Origin: Schizochytrium sp. CCTCC M209059
Taxonomy: Eukaryota > Sar > Bigyra > Thraustochytrida > Thraustochytriidae
Reading direction: 5' to 3'
Assembly (NCBI GenBank): GCA_000818945.1
Contig: KN805371.1
Location: forward strand, 479,994 to 543,993
DNA: 64,000 bases
Every line of letters begins with the position of its first letter. Position 1 is the stretch's first letter. Positions 21,216-30,143 of this stretch are shown here, one piece after another. The position numbers were made by a program, and so were the translations under genes. The notes beneath the pieces are model-generated. The model was not told the DNA's origin. It saw only the letters and a program-made list of their open reading frames with translations, and did no database searches.

Positions 21216-21518
21216 TCACTTTGAGTCGTCGAAGCGGCACGCGAGGCCGCCGATGTCCTGCAGCAGTTCATCAATGGCCTCTGCAGGGTAGTCACGCACG
21301 CAAAAACTGAGCCTGCACTCTTGCGTGCAAAAGTCTCCATCGCCGCAGAAGATCATGTTACAGTGTTGGCAGTTCTTGGCGCACCACCGCGACGTCTGTC
21401 TCAAGTTCCTCGCACTGCAGAAGCTCGCGCTGCTGTCCACGCTGCTGACGCTGCTGACGCTGCTCATGCTGCTGCTGCTGCTCAGTTTCCGGAACAAGTT
21501 CGATCGTCCCTCCTGCAT
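21216..21518 (-). CDS. small Cys-rich protein, FLZ-like zinc-binding motif
   Basis: A 100-residue protein beginning at an ATG at 21518. A Ser-rich first third is followed by a compact motif, CAKNCQHCNMIFCGDGDFCT then QECRLSF, giving CxxC ... FCxxEC spacing. This resembles plant FLZ-type zinc fingers (CxxC then FCSxECR), which act as protein-interaction modules, although the loop is shorter here. A charged helical tail follows (YPAEAIDELLQDIGG). Codon choice and motif argue for a real gene despite the small size. The family assignment is tentative; it could equally be a lineage-specific zinc-binding protein. Confidence 0.6.
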   Translation of the reverse strand: MQEGRSNLFRKLSSSSSMSSVSSVSSVDSSASFCSARNLRQTSRWCAKNCQHCNMIFCGDGDFCTQECRLSFCVRDYPAEAIDELLQDIGGLACRFDDSK

Positions 21519-23399
21519 GGTGATCGTTTGTTCTTGTTCTTCTCCGCTCGCTCCTTCTCCTCGGTCTCCAGGCGGCGGCCGTTCACGCTTTCTTGCCTCG
21601 GTGTTCCGGCTTCGAGCAGGCTCGGGCTCGGCTCGGCTCGGCTTGGCTTGGCTTGGCTTGGCTTGGCTTGGCTTGGGTCGGGTTGGGGTTTTGCTCTGTG
21701 CGCCTCTGCGCCTCGCTCCCGGACGCCTCGCACTATTTCCGGTTAGTTATTCACTCGACGCCGTCCCTCGCTTGTCTCCTGGATGGAAGCGGCCGCTGCT
21801 TCCTGGCCGAGATGGAGCCGCTTCTGCGCTTCCCCCTTTCCGCACCTCCGCCCGACGTCCATCCAAATCTCCCCCTCCGTCCCTGTTGCCGGAAGGACTC
21901 CGCACGGGGAATCGCGCGATTCGCGAGTCGGGGATGAGCAACAGACAGCAGCAAGCAGCACGCAAGCAAGCAAGCGAGCAAGCAAGCCGCACGAGGACCG
22001 GGACGGGGAGGACAGGACCGAGAGCGGCGCCAGCGCTCGGCGGCGTGCGTGCTGTCAGAAGGCGCGGGTTGCAGTGGCTGTGTTTCTTGAACGAATGATT
22101 GAGGGCCACACAGTGCAGGCAGGGTCTCGAGATGCAAGGCAGATTCTCAAGATTCGATCCGAGGTGCACTGGAATGACCGTTTTGCCGTCCGCGCCCGGC
22201 CGTGCGTGAGAGCGTGCATAAAACACAGCAGAAAGCGATGGAGGCAAGGAAAGCGCAAGGAGGGAGAAATGTAGCCCGAGGGAATGAATGAATGGACGGA
22301 TGAATGTAAAAGACCACCCCTGGGTCTGCCTGCATATGAGTCGAAGTCCGCGACTGCCAGCCTCACCAGCCTCACCAGCCTCACTAGCCACACCAGCCAC
22401 ACCAGACAGGCAGGCAGTGAGTGTGAGAGCGCATCTCCGCGCCGAGCGCCTCAAGATTCGCAGATCTAAGACCTAACCCCGTAGTACGCAGTAGAACATA
22501 CAGCTGCAGAGACTGCATAACGTGTCGTCGAGTGCAGTCTTGCTGCGAAGACAATTCGAGGCCGGATTGGTGGTTGACCAAACAAGGGGAGGCCACCAAG
22601 CGAGCGCACTTTGGCTGTGAGGGTGGACAAGGCCAAAGCGATCGGTATTGGACCTCCGAATCTCCTCTGTTGGCCGGCCCGCCAGCACAGCAAGCAAGAG
22701 AGTGAGTGTGCGTGCGTGCGTGATGATTTGCAGTCGACAACATTTTTGACGCGTGACCGTTTATATATGTGGGCAAAATACTTCAGCAGCATGGTCCGCC
22801 TACGCTGGCCTGCACGGATCTCTCGAAACTCGTGCAAGTGACACGCGCGCATCTCGAGAGGACGTCAAAGTCCACCTGGCCACACGTCGGCGGGAAGAAG
22901 TCAGCGCTTGCGGACGCTTTGGATGCGACGGACGGGGCGGCACCTTGTGTCCGCCGAGCGGGGGTGGGTTTATATTCTAGACAAGCACTCTCGCGGGCCG
23001 GGTGGCCATAGCCCGATTCCCGCATCCTGACCCATCATGCCTGAGATGTGTCGGCCGCATGCTTCTGCGGGGTAGGATGAGCATCTTCGTCAATGATCTG
23101 TGAGCACACAGGCCAAGTTTGGCCTGACTTGCTTTGCTTATAACGAGGAGAAAATAGAGATTCGAGAAGATGAGCGCGTGCATTTGATCGTACGCATGAA
23201 TAGATTCAGGCGCACGCCCTGCGCAAAGATCTGACTCACCTTGCGTCGGTCGCACCTCTTGCCTCAAAACCGCTTGCGCTCTTTCCTGTAAAGGTCTGAT
23301 GGTGTCCCTTGCCATTCCAGTAGAGCATGTGTGAGCGAGGGCATGTATGTTGGTCTTCAAGGTAGTTGGTGGTTTCTGTGAGTGAAATTGCAAAGATTC

Positions 23400-23433
<34 letters not shown>

Positions 23434-23752
23434 GAGGGCATCGAACATTATGGATTAGGACAGATCATCGAACGCCGGAAAGTCTCTTGTGCGGACAATA
23501 GGTCTATTGTCAAGGATCGGCCGCTTAAATGCATGTTGCGAAACGCAGTGTCAGTCGGCTCCGAAAGAGGCAGGATTTCCTTTGCCAGCAAGCTGGTTTT
23601 TTCTTGCAAACGAAAAGAATTGCGAGCTTGACCGAAACATTTATTCATTTTAGTTTCTTGCTTTTTTGTTCTTCTTTTCACAATCTACAGCAACAGACCC
23701 TGCAAGTGCCGCTGGCTTGCAGTGCCTGTTATTTTCATAAGCGCCAATTCAA
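21519..23752. other. gene-poor repeat-rich region
   Basis: This 2.2-kb stretch has no reading frame I can support. It contains a GGCTC/GGCTT pentanucleotide array (about 21624-21678), an AAGC array (21962-21988), a CAGCCTCAC-like nonamer repeat (about 22358-22412), GCGTGCGT repeats (about 22708-22722) and a perfect (CTTG)8 array (23401-23432). The open frames here derive from GC bias and repeats. A multi-exon gene or noncoding RNA cannot be excluded. Confidence 0.55.
23401..23432. repeat. (CTTG)8 microsatellite
   Basis: Eight perfect CTTG units. The same unit (or its complement CAAG/AAGC) recurs at several other loci in the window. Confidence 0.95.
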
Positions 23753-24010
23753 TCAGTTTGGCGGTCGCCTCTCCAGATCGCCGGAGCGAGGACTAATGAG
23801 GTCGAAGCTCGGGTCATCCTTGTACTTGAGAAGCGCTTCGCGAAGATGCTTGTTCTTCTCGGCGCCCTCGCGAATCTGGGTCTTGTACCGGTCCTTGAGC
23901 TGCTCTTCCAGGCCCTCCTGGTCGTAGTCTGGCTTAAGCACGTAGTTAATGAAGCCCAAGCCACCGACGAGCATGACCGTCCATTGGACACCCTGCCGCG
24001 GGATCTTCAT
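23753..24010 (-). CDS. small single-pass membrane protein
   Basis: An 85-residue protein from the ATG at 24010. A short basic N terminus (MKIPRQG) leads into one hydrophobic segment (WTVMLVGGLGFINYVL), then a charged helical tail (EQLKDRYKTQIREGAEKNKH). Size, orientation and composition resemble small mitochondrial inner-membrane assembly factors (for example PET100/PET117-like proteins), but I see no diagnostic motif. The frame is open upstream, but that part is low-complexity and Arg-rich and probably leader. It lies 113 bases downstream of the deoxyribonucleotidase stop on the same strand, so its promoter would overlap that gene's 3' end. Confidence 0.6.
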   Translation of the reverse strand: MKIPRQGVQWTVMLVGGLGFINYVLKPDYDQEGLEEQLKDRYKTQIREGAEKNKHLREALLKYKDDPSFDLISPRSGDLERRPPN

Positions 24011-24123
24011 GCTGCCTACCGTCAAGCCCAACGGCCGCGTTCGGCTCGGCCCGGCTCGGCTCGGCTTGGTCGCACGTCGGTCCCCTGCCCGACGCAGCAC
24101 TGCTTTCTCTACCCGAGGACGCG

Positions 24124-25327
24124 TCAGGCTCGGCGCTCTCGACTCGAGTCGTGGCGAAAGTGACTGCCTTGCTTTGCAGCAGCAGCGAGAGTTTTTTTTT
24201 TTTTTTTCGCGACACTGCTTTCCCCCAGCACTCCGGAGCAATGCAGGTCCGTGCGAGCAGCTTTTGCACTAGACTTTGACTCGAGCAGAGAAATAATGAG
24301 CCGCCGCCAATCGTCACCGTGCCAGCTCGCGAGGCGGCGTTTGCCGCGAATATGTGAATTATAAGGCTGAGCGAAAAGAATGTGCTCCCAGGGAGGCGGA
24401 TGCACGCTTCCCTTGATCTCCGGACGGTCGTCGATGAGGATGCGACCGTTCACCACGGTTTTGTCCTTGGTAAGAACGATTTTCTTGATCCATACTTTGC
24501 CAAGGTGCTTTTCCACCCAGGCGAACTTTTCCTGTAAAACGTACTGATAATTTGACAATGGCGATGTGCAGAGGATTACGTTGATTCCTGGTATGGAGTC
24601 CATCGCGCGAACGGCATCTACGCCGCCGGAAATGGGCGGCAAGTTTGCAAAGAAGCCTCTCCGCTCCGTGATGGTTTTGGCCGAGGCTGCGGCGCTCTCA
24701 CCCAGCAGCGCGCCATAGTTATCGCTCATGTAAAAGCACTTTCGATCTTCGCATATCATGTATATGTATATTTTGTGTGTGTTTGTCGAACGGAGTCACG
24801 CGCACTTGCGCAATCATTGTTAGAGCACGGTGGCCAAAGCGTTGCGTTTATCATGGGATTTCGTCACATACCTTGACTCAGATCGAGTTCAGGATGTTCG
24901 GGGAACATCTTTTGGAATGCGGTCTTGACAGCAATGTCAAAGTCGCACAATACGCCGTCCCTGCGAATGTAAAGAGGTTGCAAAGCACAAAGGCGCTCGC
25001 TGCGTTAGTGATCGACTGCCTCGGTGAACTCCTCGATCACCTCGCCTCACATTACGTTCACACATACATATCCACGAGCACCGTTATGTCTTGACCCGGT
25101 GCCATGCCTTCACCTGCGTCTGTTAGACCCTCGTCGTCCTCGTCCTCGCCTCGACGACCCGCATCCGCATCCTCGAGCTGCTCTGGTCGGACTTGCGCGG
25201 AGCGTGTGCCATCTTGCAAGGTGGCGGCTTCCTGGGACGTTTTCTCGCCCCTTCTCGAGGTCTCCTCGTCCACGACCTGGCGCCGCGTGCGTTTGGGCGG
25301 CGCAGCGTCTGCGTGCTTGTGCGGCAT
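24124..25327 (-). CDS. NT5C: 5'(3')-deoxyribonucleotidase, NT5C type (three exons)
   Basis: This enzyme dephosphorylates deoxynucleoside monophosphates. I assembled three exons: 25327-25068, 24960-24872 and 24746-24124. The introns are 107 and 125 bases, both with GTATGTG donors and AG acceptors, and they join in frame to 323 residues. Splicing is supported because motif I spans the first junction: VLVDMDGVLCDFD, with catalytic Asp86 and Asp88. The second junction creates DRKCFYMSDNYG, matching the family. Motif II is ILCTSPLSNYQYVLQEK, motif III LTKDKTVV, motif IV LIDDRPEIKG, then PPWEHILFAQPYN. The first 75 residues are a charged extension; Met75 is an alternative start. The last ~45 residues, including a Lys run coded by a T16 tract on the plus strand, extend beyond the family's usual end. 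Confidence 0.9.
24192..24207. repeat. T16 homopolymer within the deoxyribonucleotidase C-terminal coding tail
   Basis: Sixteen T on the plus strand encode Lys residues in the minus-strand gene. A length error here would shift the tail frame, so the predicted C terminus is uncertain. Confidence 0.85.
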
Positions 25328-26142
25328 CTCGAGCGCGGCGCAGGGGGCGGGTTGAGGGGCGTGCGGTCCCTCGAATGAGTTGCAGCTTTGCAGTCGTGAG
25401 GATTCTGCAGCCAGGCGTGCACGCTAGCAGGGCGGCCGTCCAGCCGGCCCCCCACCCGAGTCTCGCTTGCGCCTGTTACAGGTTGACTTGTTAGTTCGTT
25501 CGTTCGTTCGTTTGCCGCCCGGACCCGCCTTGCCCCACCGACTTGCCGCCGCGCGCGGGCTGCTGCTGCTCGCAAGGGGTGGAGCAAAGGATGAACCAAG
25601 AGAAGAGGAGTGGCGCGCGCGCTCGTCGAGGAGGAGCACCAGGGCAAGACCCCACGAGGAGCAGAACCGTCGCGGCAAGAACTCGAGGTCAAAACCGAAC
25701 CTCACTTTTTTATGGCACTATTACGCGTGCACTCACTCGCACCGGCGTGAGCTCGAGCACTTTCACGAGCTCGAACGTTGCGAGGCGAGCTTTGGAGAGC
25801 TTAGCTAGCGCGCTCGATCGAGTAGTGAGTGCTGCGTGGCGGCTTCCATTTCGTCTCATCTCATCCCATCTCATTTCATCATGGTTCGACTTATCTATAC
25901 AATACCCGTAGCCCAGCTCGCTCAGTCTCAAGGCGGCTTGCGGCAGGGTGTAGGAAACGCCGCGCAGCCACGCGCACTCATTTCAGGTGGCGACGAGTTG
26001 GAACACCGAGGCTGGCTCGAGTCCGGACCTCTCGCTCGATGCGGGAGCAGGCCGGAGAGGAACGGCTCTGGCGATCGAGTCCGAGTTCGAGTCCGAGTTT
26101 CACCCACACCGCTGGCTGCATCATCGATTGCTAACCCCGAGT
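25328..26142. other. divergent intergenic region
   Basis: This lies between the deoxyribonucleotidase gene (-) and the small two-exon gene (+). It contains a TTCG array (25493-25512) and TCTCATC/CCATCTC repeats (25855-25880). No coding signal. Confidence 0.55.
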
Positions 26143-26533
26143 ATGGCCAACTCGCGGCGAGAGGCAGAGCGCGAGATTTTCGCGTTGCTTGACCACCTGA
26201 AACTTCCTCCCAATTGGCCAACTGTCTCGATCGGCCGCTGCGACGCTGGCCGGCAAGATGAGTATGCGGGTGCAAATCAGACCGTTGCTTTGCTTGCTTT
26301 GCTTGCTTGCTTGCTTGCAGTGCAGTGCGGTGCGGTGGGTGAGTGGTATACTTTTATGCGATTTTCATAGCCTCGTTCGTACCATAGTGAAACGGACCCC
26401 GGCGGGGTCCCGCTACGCGATCGAACAGAGCAGGTCGGCCGAAAGAATGGAAGTAGGTTCGAGAGCAACAGGTTATGTTTTAGCGCACGGACCCACATCG
26501 GCGTCAGTTTTTGAGTCCAGCAACCAAAATTAG
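26143..26533 (+). CDS. small two-exon gene, unknown product
   Basis: Exon 1 (26143-26261) and exon 2 (26371-26533) join in frame across a 109-base intron (donor GTATGC, acceptor TTTTCATAG), giving 93 residues. Exon 1 encodes REAEREIFALLDHLKLPPNW, a helix-like start. Exon 2 encodes VRTIVKRTPAGSRYAIEQSR and ends SSNQN. Support comes from intron length and donor style, which match the deoxyribonucleotidase gene introns, and from protein-like composition on both sides of a clearly non-coding TTGC-repeat intron. No family is recognised. The alternative is that exon 2 is a chance frame. Confidence 0.45.
26285..26320. repeat. TTGC/TTTGC repeat inside the intron of the small gene
   Basis: Imperfect TTGC units followed by CAGTGCAGTGCGGTGCGGTG. 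It is one of the recurrent CTTG-class arrays. Confidence 0.85.
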
Positions 26534-26935
26534 ACCGGTAATAACACTGTGGACGCTTCTTGACAACTTGCTAAACCGTCTGCGACAGGGAAAGTGAGTG
26601 CTACCTAGGCCGAGACTGATAGCTTCCTCATACTCATTCTCTGTGCGGAACTCGATTATGCTAAAAACCGCAAGTTGCCTCTCTCTTTTGCAGTAACCAA
26701 CCAACACATTCATAAGATATTGTTCATTTGAGGGCTCGTTCACATCGCTCGTGCGGCACAGAAGCAACTTGTATTAATTGCGTAGAGCAAGAGAAAACGC
26801 ATTTCGTTGATGCCTGCACCTTATCTTTTCCCCTTGCAAACCAGCAAACTTGGTTGTCGAAAGAATCCTCTTCCTTGACAGCACCATGGACGCCCTTTGC
26901 GGAATGGTGACAACGATTGCGCTCGAGAAACACAG

Positions 26936-26969
<34 letters not shown>

Positions 26970-27044
26970 TTTCTTTAAACAGGAGGTTGTCATCCGACAG
27001 ACATTGATTGATGCAGACTTGCCGCATCACATTACAATCGGCGG
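26534..27044. other. convergent 3' region with (CT)n array
   Basis: This spacer lies between the small gene (+) and the RING-H2 gene (-). A CT dinucleotide array (26935-26970) precedes TTTTCTTTAAAC. A minus-strand frame at 26504-26767 has somewhat protein-like sequence (EFRTENEYEEAISLGLG) but no supportable gene model. Confidence 0.5.
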
Positions 27045-29189
27045 TCAAAGAAACAAAGAGGACGGGTCTCTTGGGTTCCGTGGGCCGTTCCCATCATCTG
27101 AACTTTCGTCGCGCGGCGGCGGCGCGTCGTCCCCACGAACATCCTGCTTGCAAAGAGGACAGACTGTTGAACGCTCGAACCACTCATCGATGCAGTCAGC
27201 ATGAAAGAAATGACTACATGGCAGCTTGCGCAAAATTTCCTCGTCCTCGAAATCACAAAGGCACACAGGACAAAGTCCCTCATCATCCGCGACCTCATGG
27301 AGTTCCGCGTACGCATGCGGGCGACCAGGCGTGAGGTTTACCACTGTCTTTTGCGAACGCGCCTGCGGCGCATGCATAAACTTGGTGGTCGTCGTATATT
27401 TTTCGACCTGTTCAGGAGTGAGAACGTCTGGCTGATTCTGTTCCTCCATACTCGCAATCAAAAGCGCAAAGGCCTCCTCCTCGCGTCTGCGAAGATATCG
27501 GAGACGCATGTCATTGAATACTAACAAAAAAGCAATCACAGACGCCACACTGGTCGCCAAACCTATCAGTGACATGGGCTCCAGGTTCAAGTCCGAAGAT
27601 CCTGGTGGAAGAGCTGTTGGCCTCGATGTTGGAGACGTTGCAGGACAGTATACGCGCTGGTCGCCATCACGTGCGCACTCGCAAGAGTCGCACGTGCAGC
27701 CTTGGCAAACACCATCGCAATCCACTGTATCTACAGCACAGCAAGTCTTTTGATTCGAGGCGCTCGTTCTGGCGCCCGAGAGAATCCTCTTCGCAGCGAC
27801 GACGTACTCCGCCAACGCGCAAACTCCATTGCAGCCAATGGCGTCGGAGGCGCAACAGGAGCCTTCGCGGTCCAGTACCGACATTCCGCCGCAAACTCCT
27901 GCGCAATCGCGAATAGCCGGCTCACCGGTTGCATCCGCTGCACATGGCGATGCATCTGTAAGATAATCGAGCGTTGGGCCCGAGAGTGTTGAGCAAAATG
28001 TACTCGAAACAACGCGCTCGGCAACGTTGTCGGCGCCCTTAAAGACTAGAGTGATATTGACCTCGTCCGTGCTGGACAGAGGACCGCTCGCCAAGGGGCA
28101 GCTTACTGCTCCGTCTTCCGAAATGTTGGCGGCTTCGTCTGGGTCTCCCGTGACCCGACAGTATAATTCAATGCCATCCACTTGCGCGCACCCAAGCAAA
28201 GCTTCGGGAACGACGAGCTCGATGCTCGAGCCGCCGTCAGCCAATGAGGGAACAAAACAAATCGTTTCCTCCTCCAAAGTTTCCAAGTTCCAGTCTGGTA
28301 CGAGACACATGTCCACAGTCGCGCCGGATACAACGTCGACAGGATCGAGAAATGAACCAACGGCTTCGGCAGCAGGGTTCGAGTAGAGCAGACTGTTCCA
28401 TGCTGCCTGAGGGTCAAGCTCTTCCGCTGTCTGTTCCCCAGCCGCGGAGGCATCGAGGCGATCCGGGCCACGCAAGCCAGCAAAGAGGCCGCGCTCTCTC
28501 AGATCAAGCGTGGTGATATCCAGCAAAGACTCATACGAAAATCGCAAACGACCATCCCGGGTAAGCGTGAGTGCGAAGGTGAGTTCTGTAGACTTAATCG
28601 TCGCTGCTTCCGAATACGTGTCCGCAAGCCCAGTTGGGTCGTAAAACTTGGTTCGCTCCCAGAGAACCGAAAACACTCCATCACTTGTCCATGTGTAAAT
28701 GTGAGTGTCCGGTTCGCCCGCTGTCGCGTCTTCGAGATCGCCCGGCCACAAGTCTGTGGCAAAGACACCGATGACGTTGGAAAAGTTAGTCATGCCGAGG
28801 CAAGAGCTTGAGCCAGATCCACCCAGCGAGGTCGCGTAGGTTCTCTTGCAAGGGTAAGTTTCCGGCACGAAGGCATCGAGACTGATGAGGCCATTCGCGT
28901 CCACGCCGACGGTTCTTACTCGCGAGTTTCCGTAAAAGGGAAGAGAAAAGCCGAGGTCAACAAAGTTAGCAAGCCCATCATCGCTGACTCTGGCGAGGTC
29001 GGCCAGCACAGGGTTTTCACCCTCATGTAAAGTTTGCAAGGTCCCCGCCAGATTTGCTGCGCTCTCATTCTGAACCTTGACCAGGTACCGAGGGCCAAAG
29101 GTTGCTTGTCCGTGGACGCCGTCGAACCCTAGTGCGCTCGCCAGCGTCAGCGCCGCGGCAAGTCGAAACCACGCCGAGACTTGAAGCAT
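27045..29189 (-). CDS. receptor-like membrane RING-H2 ubiquitin ligase
   Basis: A 714-residue type I membrane protein. The ATG at 29189 starts a clear signal peptide (AWFRLAAALTLASALGFDGV). An upstream in-frame extension uses a non-ATG start. The ectodomain (about residues 25-450) is globular, with a NIDO/beta-propeller-like feel (LGFSLPFYGNSRVRTVGVDA). A Cys-rich stalk with DCAGVCGG/CNGVC/CDGVCQGC motifs follows, then one transmembrane segment (SLIGLATSVASVIAFLLVF). The cytosolic tail ends with a RING-H2 finger: CPVCLCDFEDEE, CSHFFHADCIDEWF, CPLC. It likely ubiquitinates proteins at an endosomal or plasma membrane, possibly controlled by ectodomain binding. The architecture parallels PA-TM-RING proteins, but the ectodomain is different. 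Confidence 0.85.
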   Translation of the reverse strand: MLQVSAWFRLAAALTLASALGFDGVHGQATFGPRYLVKVQNESAANLAGTLQTLHEGENPVLADLARVSDDGLANFVDLGFSLPFYGNSRVRTVGVDANGLISLDAFVPETYPCKRTYATSLGGSGSSSCLGMTNFSNVIGVFATDLWPGDLEDATAGEPDTHIYTWTSDGVFSVLWERTKFYDPTGLADTYSEAATIKSTELTFALTLTRDGRLRFSYESLLDITTLDLRERGLFAGLRGPDRLDASAAGEQTAEELDPQAAWNSLLYSNPAAEAVGSFLDPVDVVSGATVDMCLVPDWNLETLEEETICFVPSLADGGSSIELVVPEALLGCAQVDGIELYCRVTGDPDEAANISEDGAVSCPLASGPLSSTDEVNITLVFKGADNVAERVVSSTFCSTLSGPTLDYLTDASPCAADATGEPAIRDCAGVCGGMSVLDREGSCCASDAIGCNGVCALAEYVVAAKRILSGARTSASNQKTCCAVDTVDCDGVCQGCTCDSCECARDGDQRVYCPATSPTSRPTALPPGSSDLNLEPMSLIGLATSVASVIAFLLVFNDMRLRYLRRREEEAFALLIASMEEQNQPDVLTPEQVEKYTTTTKFMHAPQARSQKTVVNLTPGRPHAYAELHEVADDEGLCPVCLCDFEDEEILRKLPCSHFFHADCIDEWFERSTVCPLCKQDVRGDDAPPPRDESSDDGNGPRNPRDPSSLFL

Positions 29190-30143
29190 AATGGCGACGC
29201 TTTGGGACTTACACACGTGCCGTGCACGTGCTGTGCTGGAAGGCCTCCGCCGCGCTCGACGCTGCGCTTGCTCTATTCTCTGACTTGTCAAGCTCAAGGA
29301 CAGAGGCAGAGATAGAGCCAGGGCCGCGCGCGGCGCCTAGGCCCCTTGGTGGTCGTCTCGCGCGCGGCGGCGGCGCCAGGCCGACGTGTGCGCGTGCAAA
29401 GAGGATTTACTGCGGCTGGTCCCCATGAACAGCCTTTTTCACTTTCATTTTTCTAGCCCTACTCAACCTTTGCTCAACAAGAATGAAAGTGTGCGGGCGT
29501 TGAAGTTGGCAGTATAGACGGAGCTTGAGCTCGCTGTCCTGAACGTGAGCCACTCTCTCGTCACTGCGGCTGAAGAAAGATGGTCCAAACGGTTTGCTCG
29601 GTATACCAACAAGAGGTCATTTTTTTTTAGCTTACTACTACTCAACCTAGAAGGCTCCAAGTCGATTGAACCTGTTTCTGCCTGTTTCCCCTTTAGCCTC
29701 TAAAGGACCAAATGCGTCCGTCGCATCATGATCACTTCGACATGTAGCGCAGCAAATGTATAGCAAAGACAACCCCTCATCGCCCTTAAGCACGCTCTTC
29801 CGCAAATTTCGTGCCATGCAGCAGCCAGCTTTCCAGCCCCGACTCGCATGGCTTGCACCAGGGAGAGAATCCAATCGAGAGAATCACAAAAATAAAAATA
29901 AAAATTGCCCGCCTAGAATTCGGGTGTTGTGCAGAGTGCAGTGCGAGCAAATCGCCAAGACCGCGGCGCGCGGGCGAGCCGGGCGGAGCAGTGCAGTCGA
30001 TGCGGGCGCGGCGAGACGCGAGCCGGCAGGGAAGACCACGGCAGAGGTCGCGGCCCAGGTCTGCGCAAAAGGAGGGGACGAGCGGCAGCAGCGACAGCAG
30101 CAGGCGGAGAAGCCCGTCGTCGAAGACCAAGGCGACACCCGAG
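29190..30143. other. divergent promoter region
   Basis: This is the shared upstream region of the RING-H2 gene (-) and the CTR transporter gene (+). An AAAATAAAAATAAAAATT patch (29888-29905) could lie at or near the transporter promoter. The final ~140 bases are in frame with the transporter and may be coding if an ATG at 30000 is used. Confidence 0.55.

Noticed and set aside
22977..23441. 154-codon minus-strand frame including the CTTG array
   Set aside because: It opens with translated repeat (QASKQASK) and has no protein-like segment; treated as spacer.
26724..26993. Minus-strand frame with a KRERERER run
   Set aside because: Translation of the CT dinucleotide array; no independent support.
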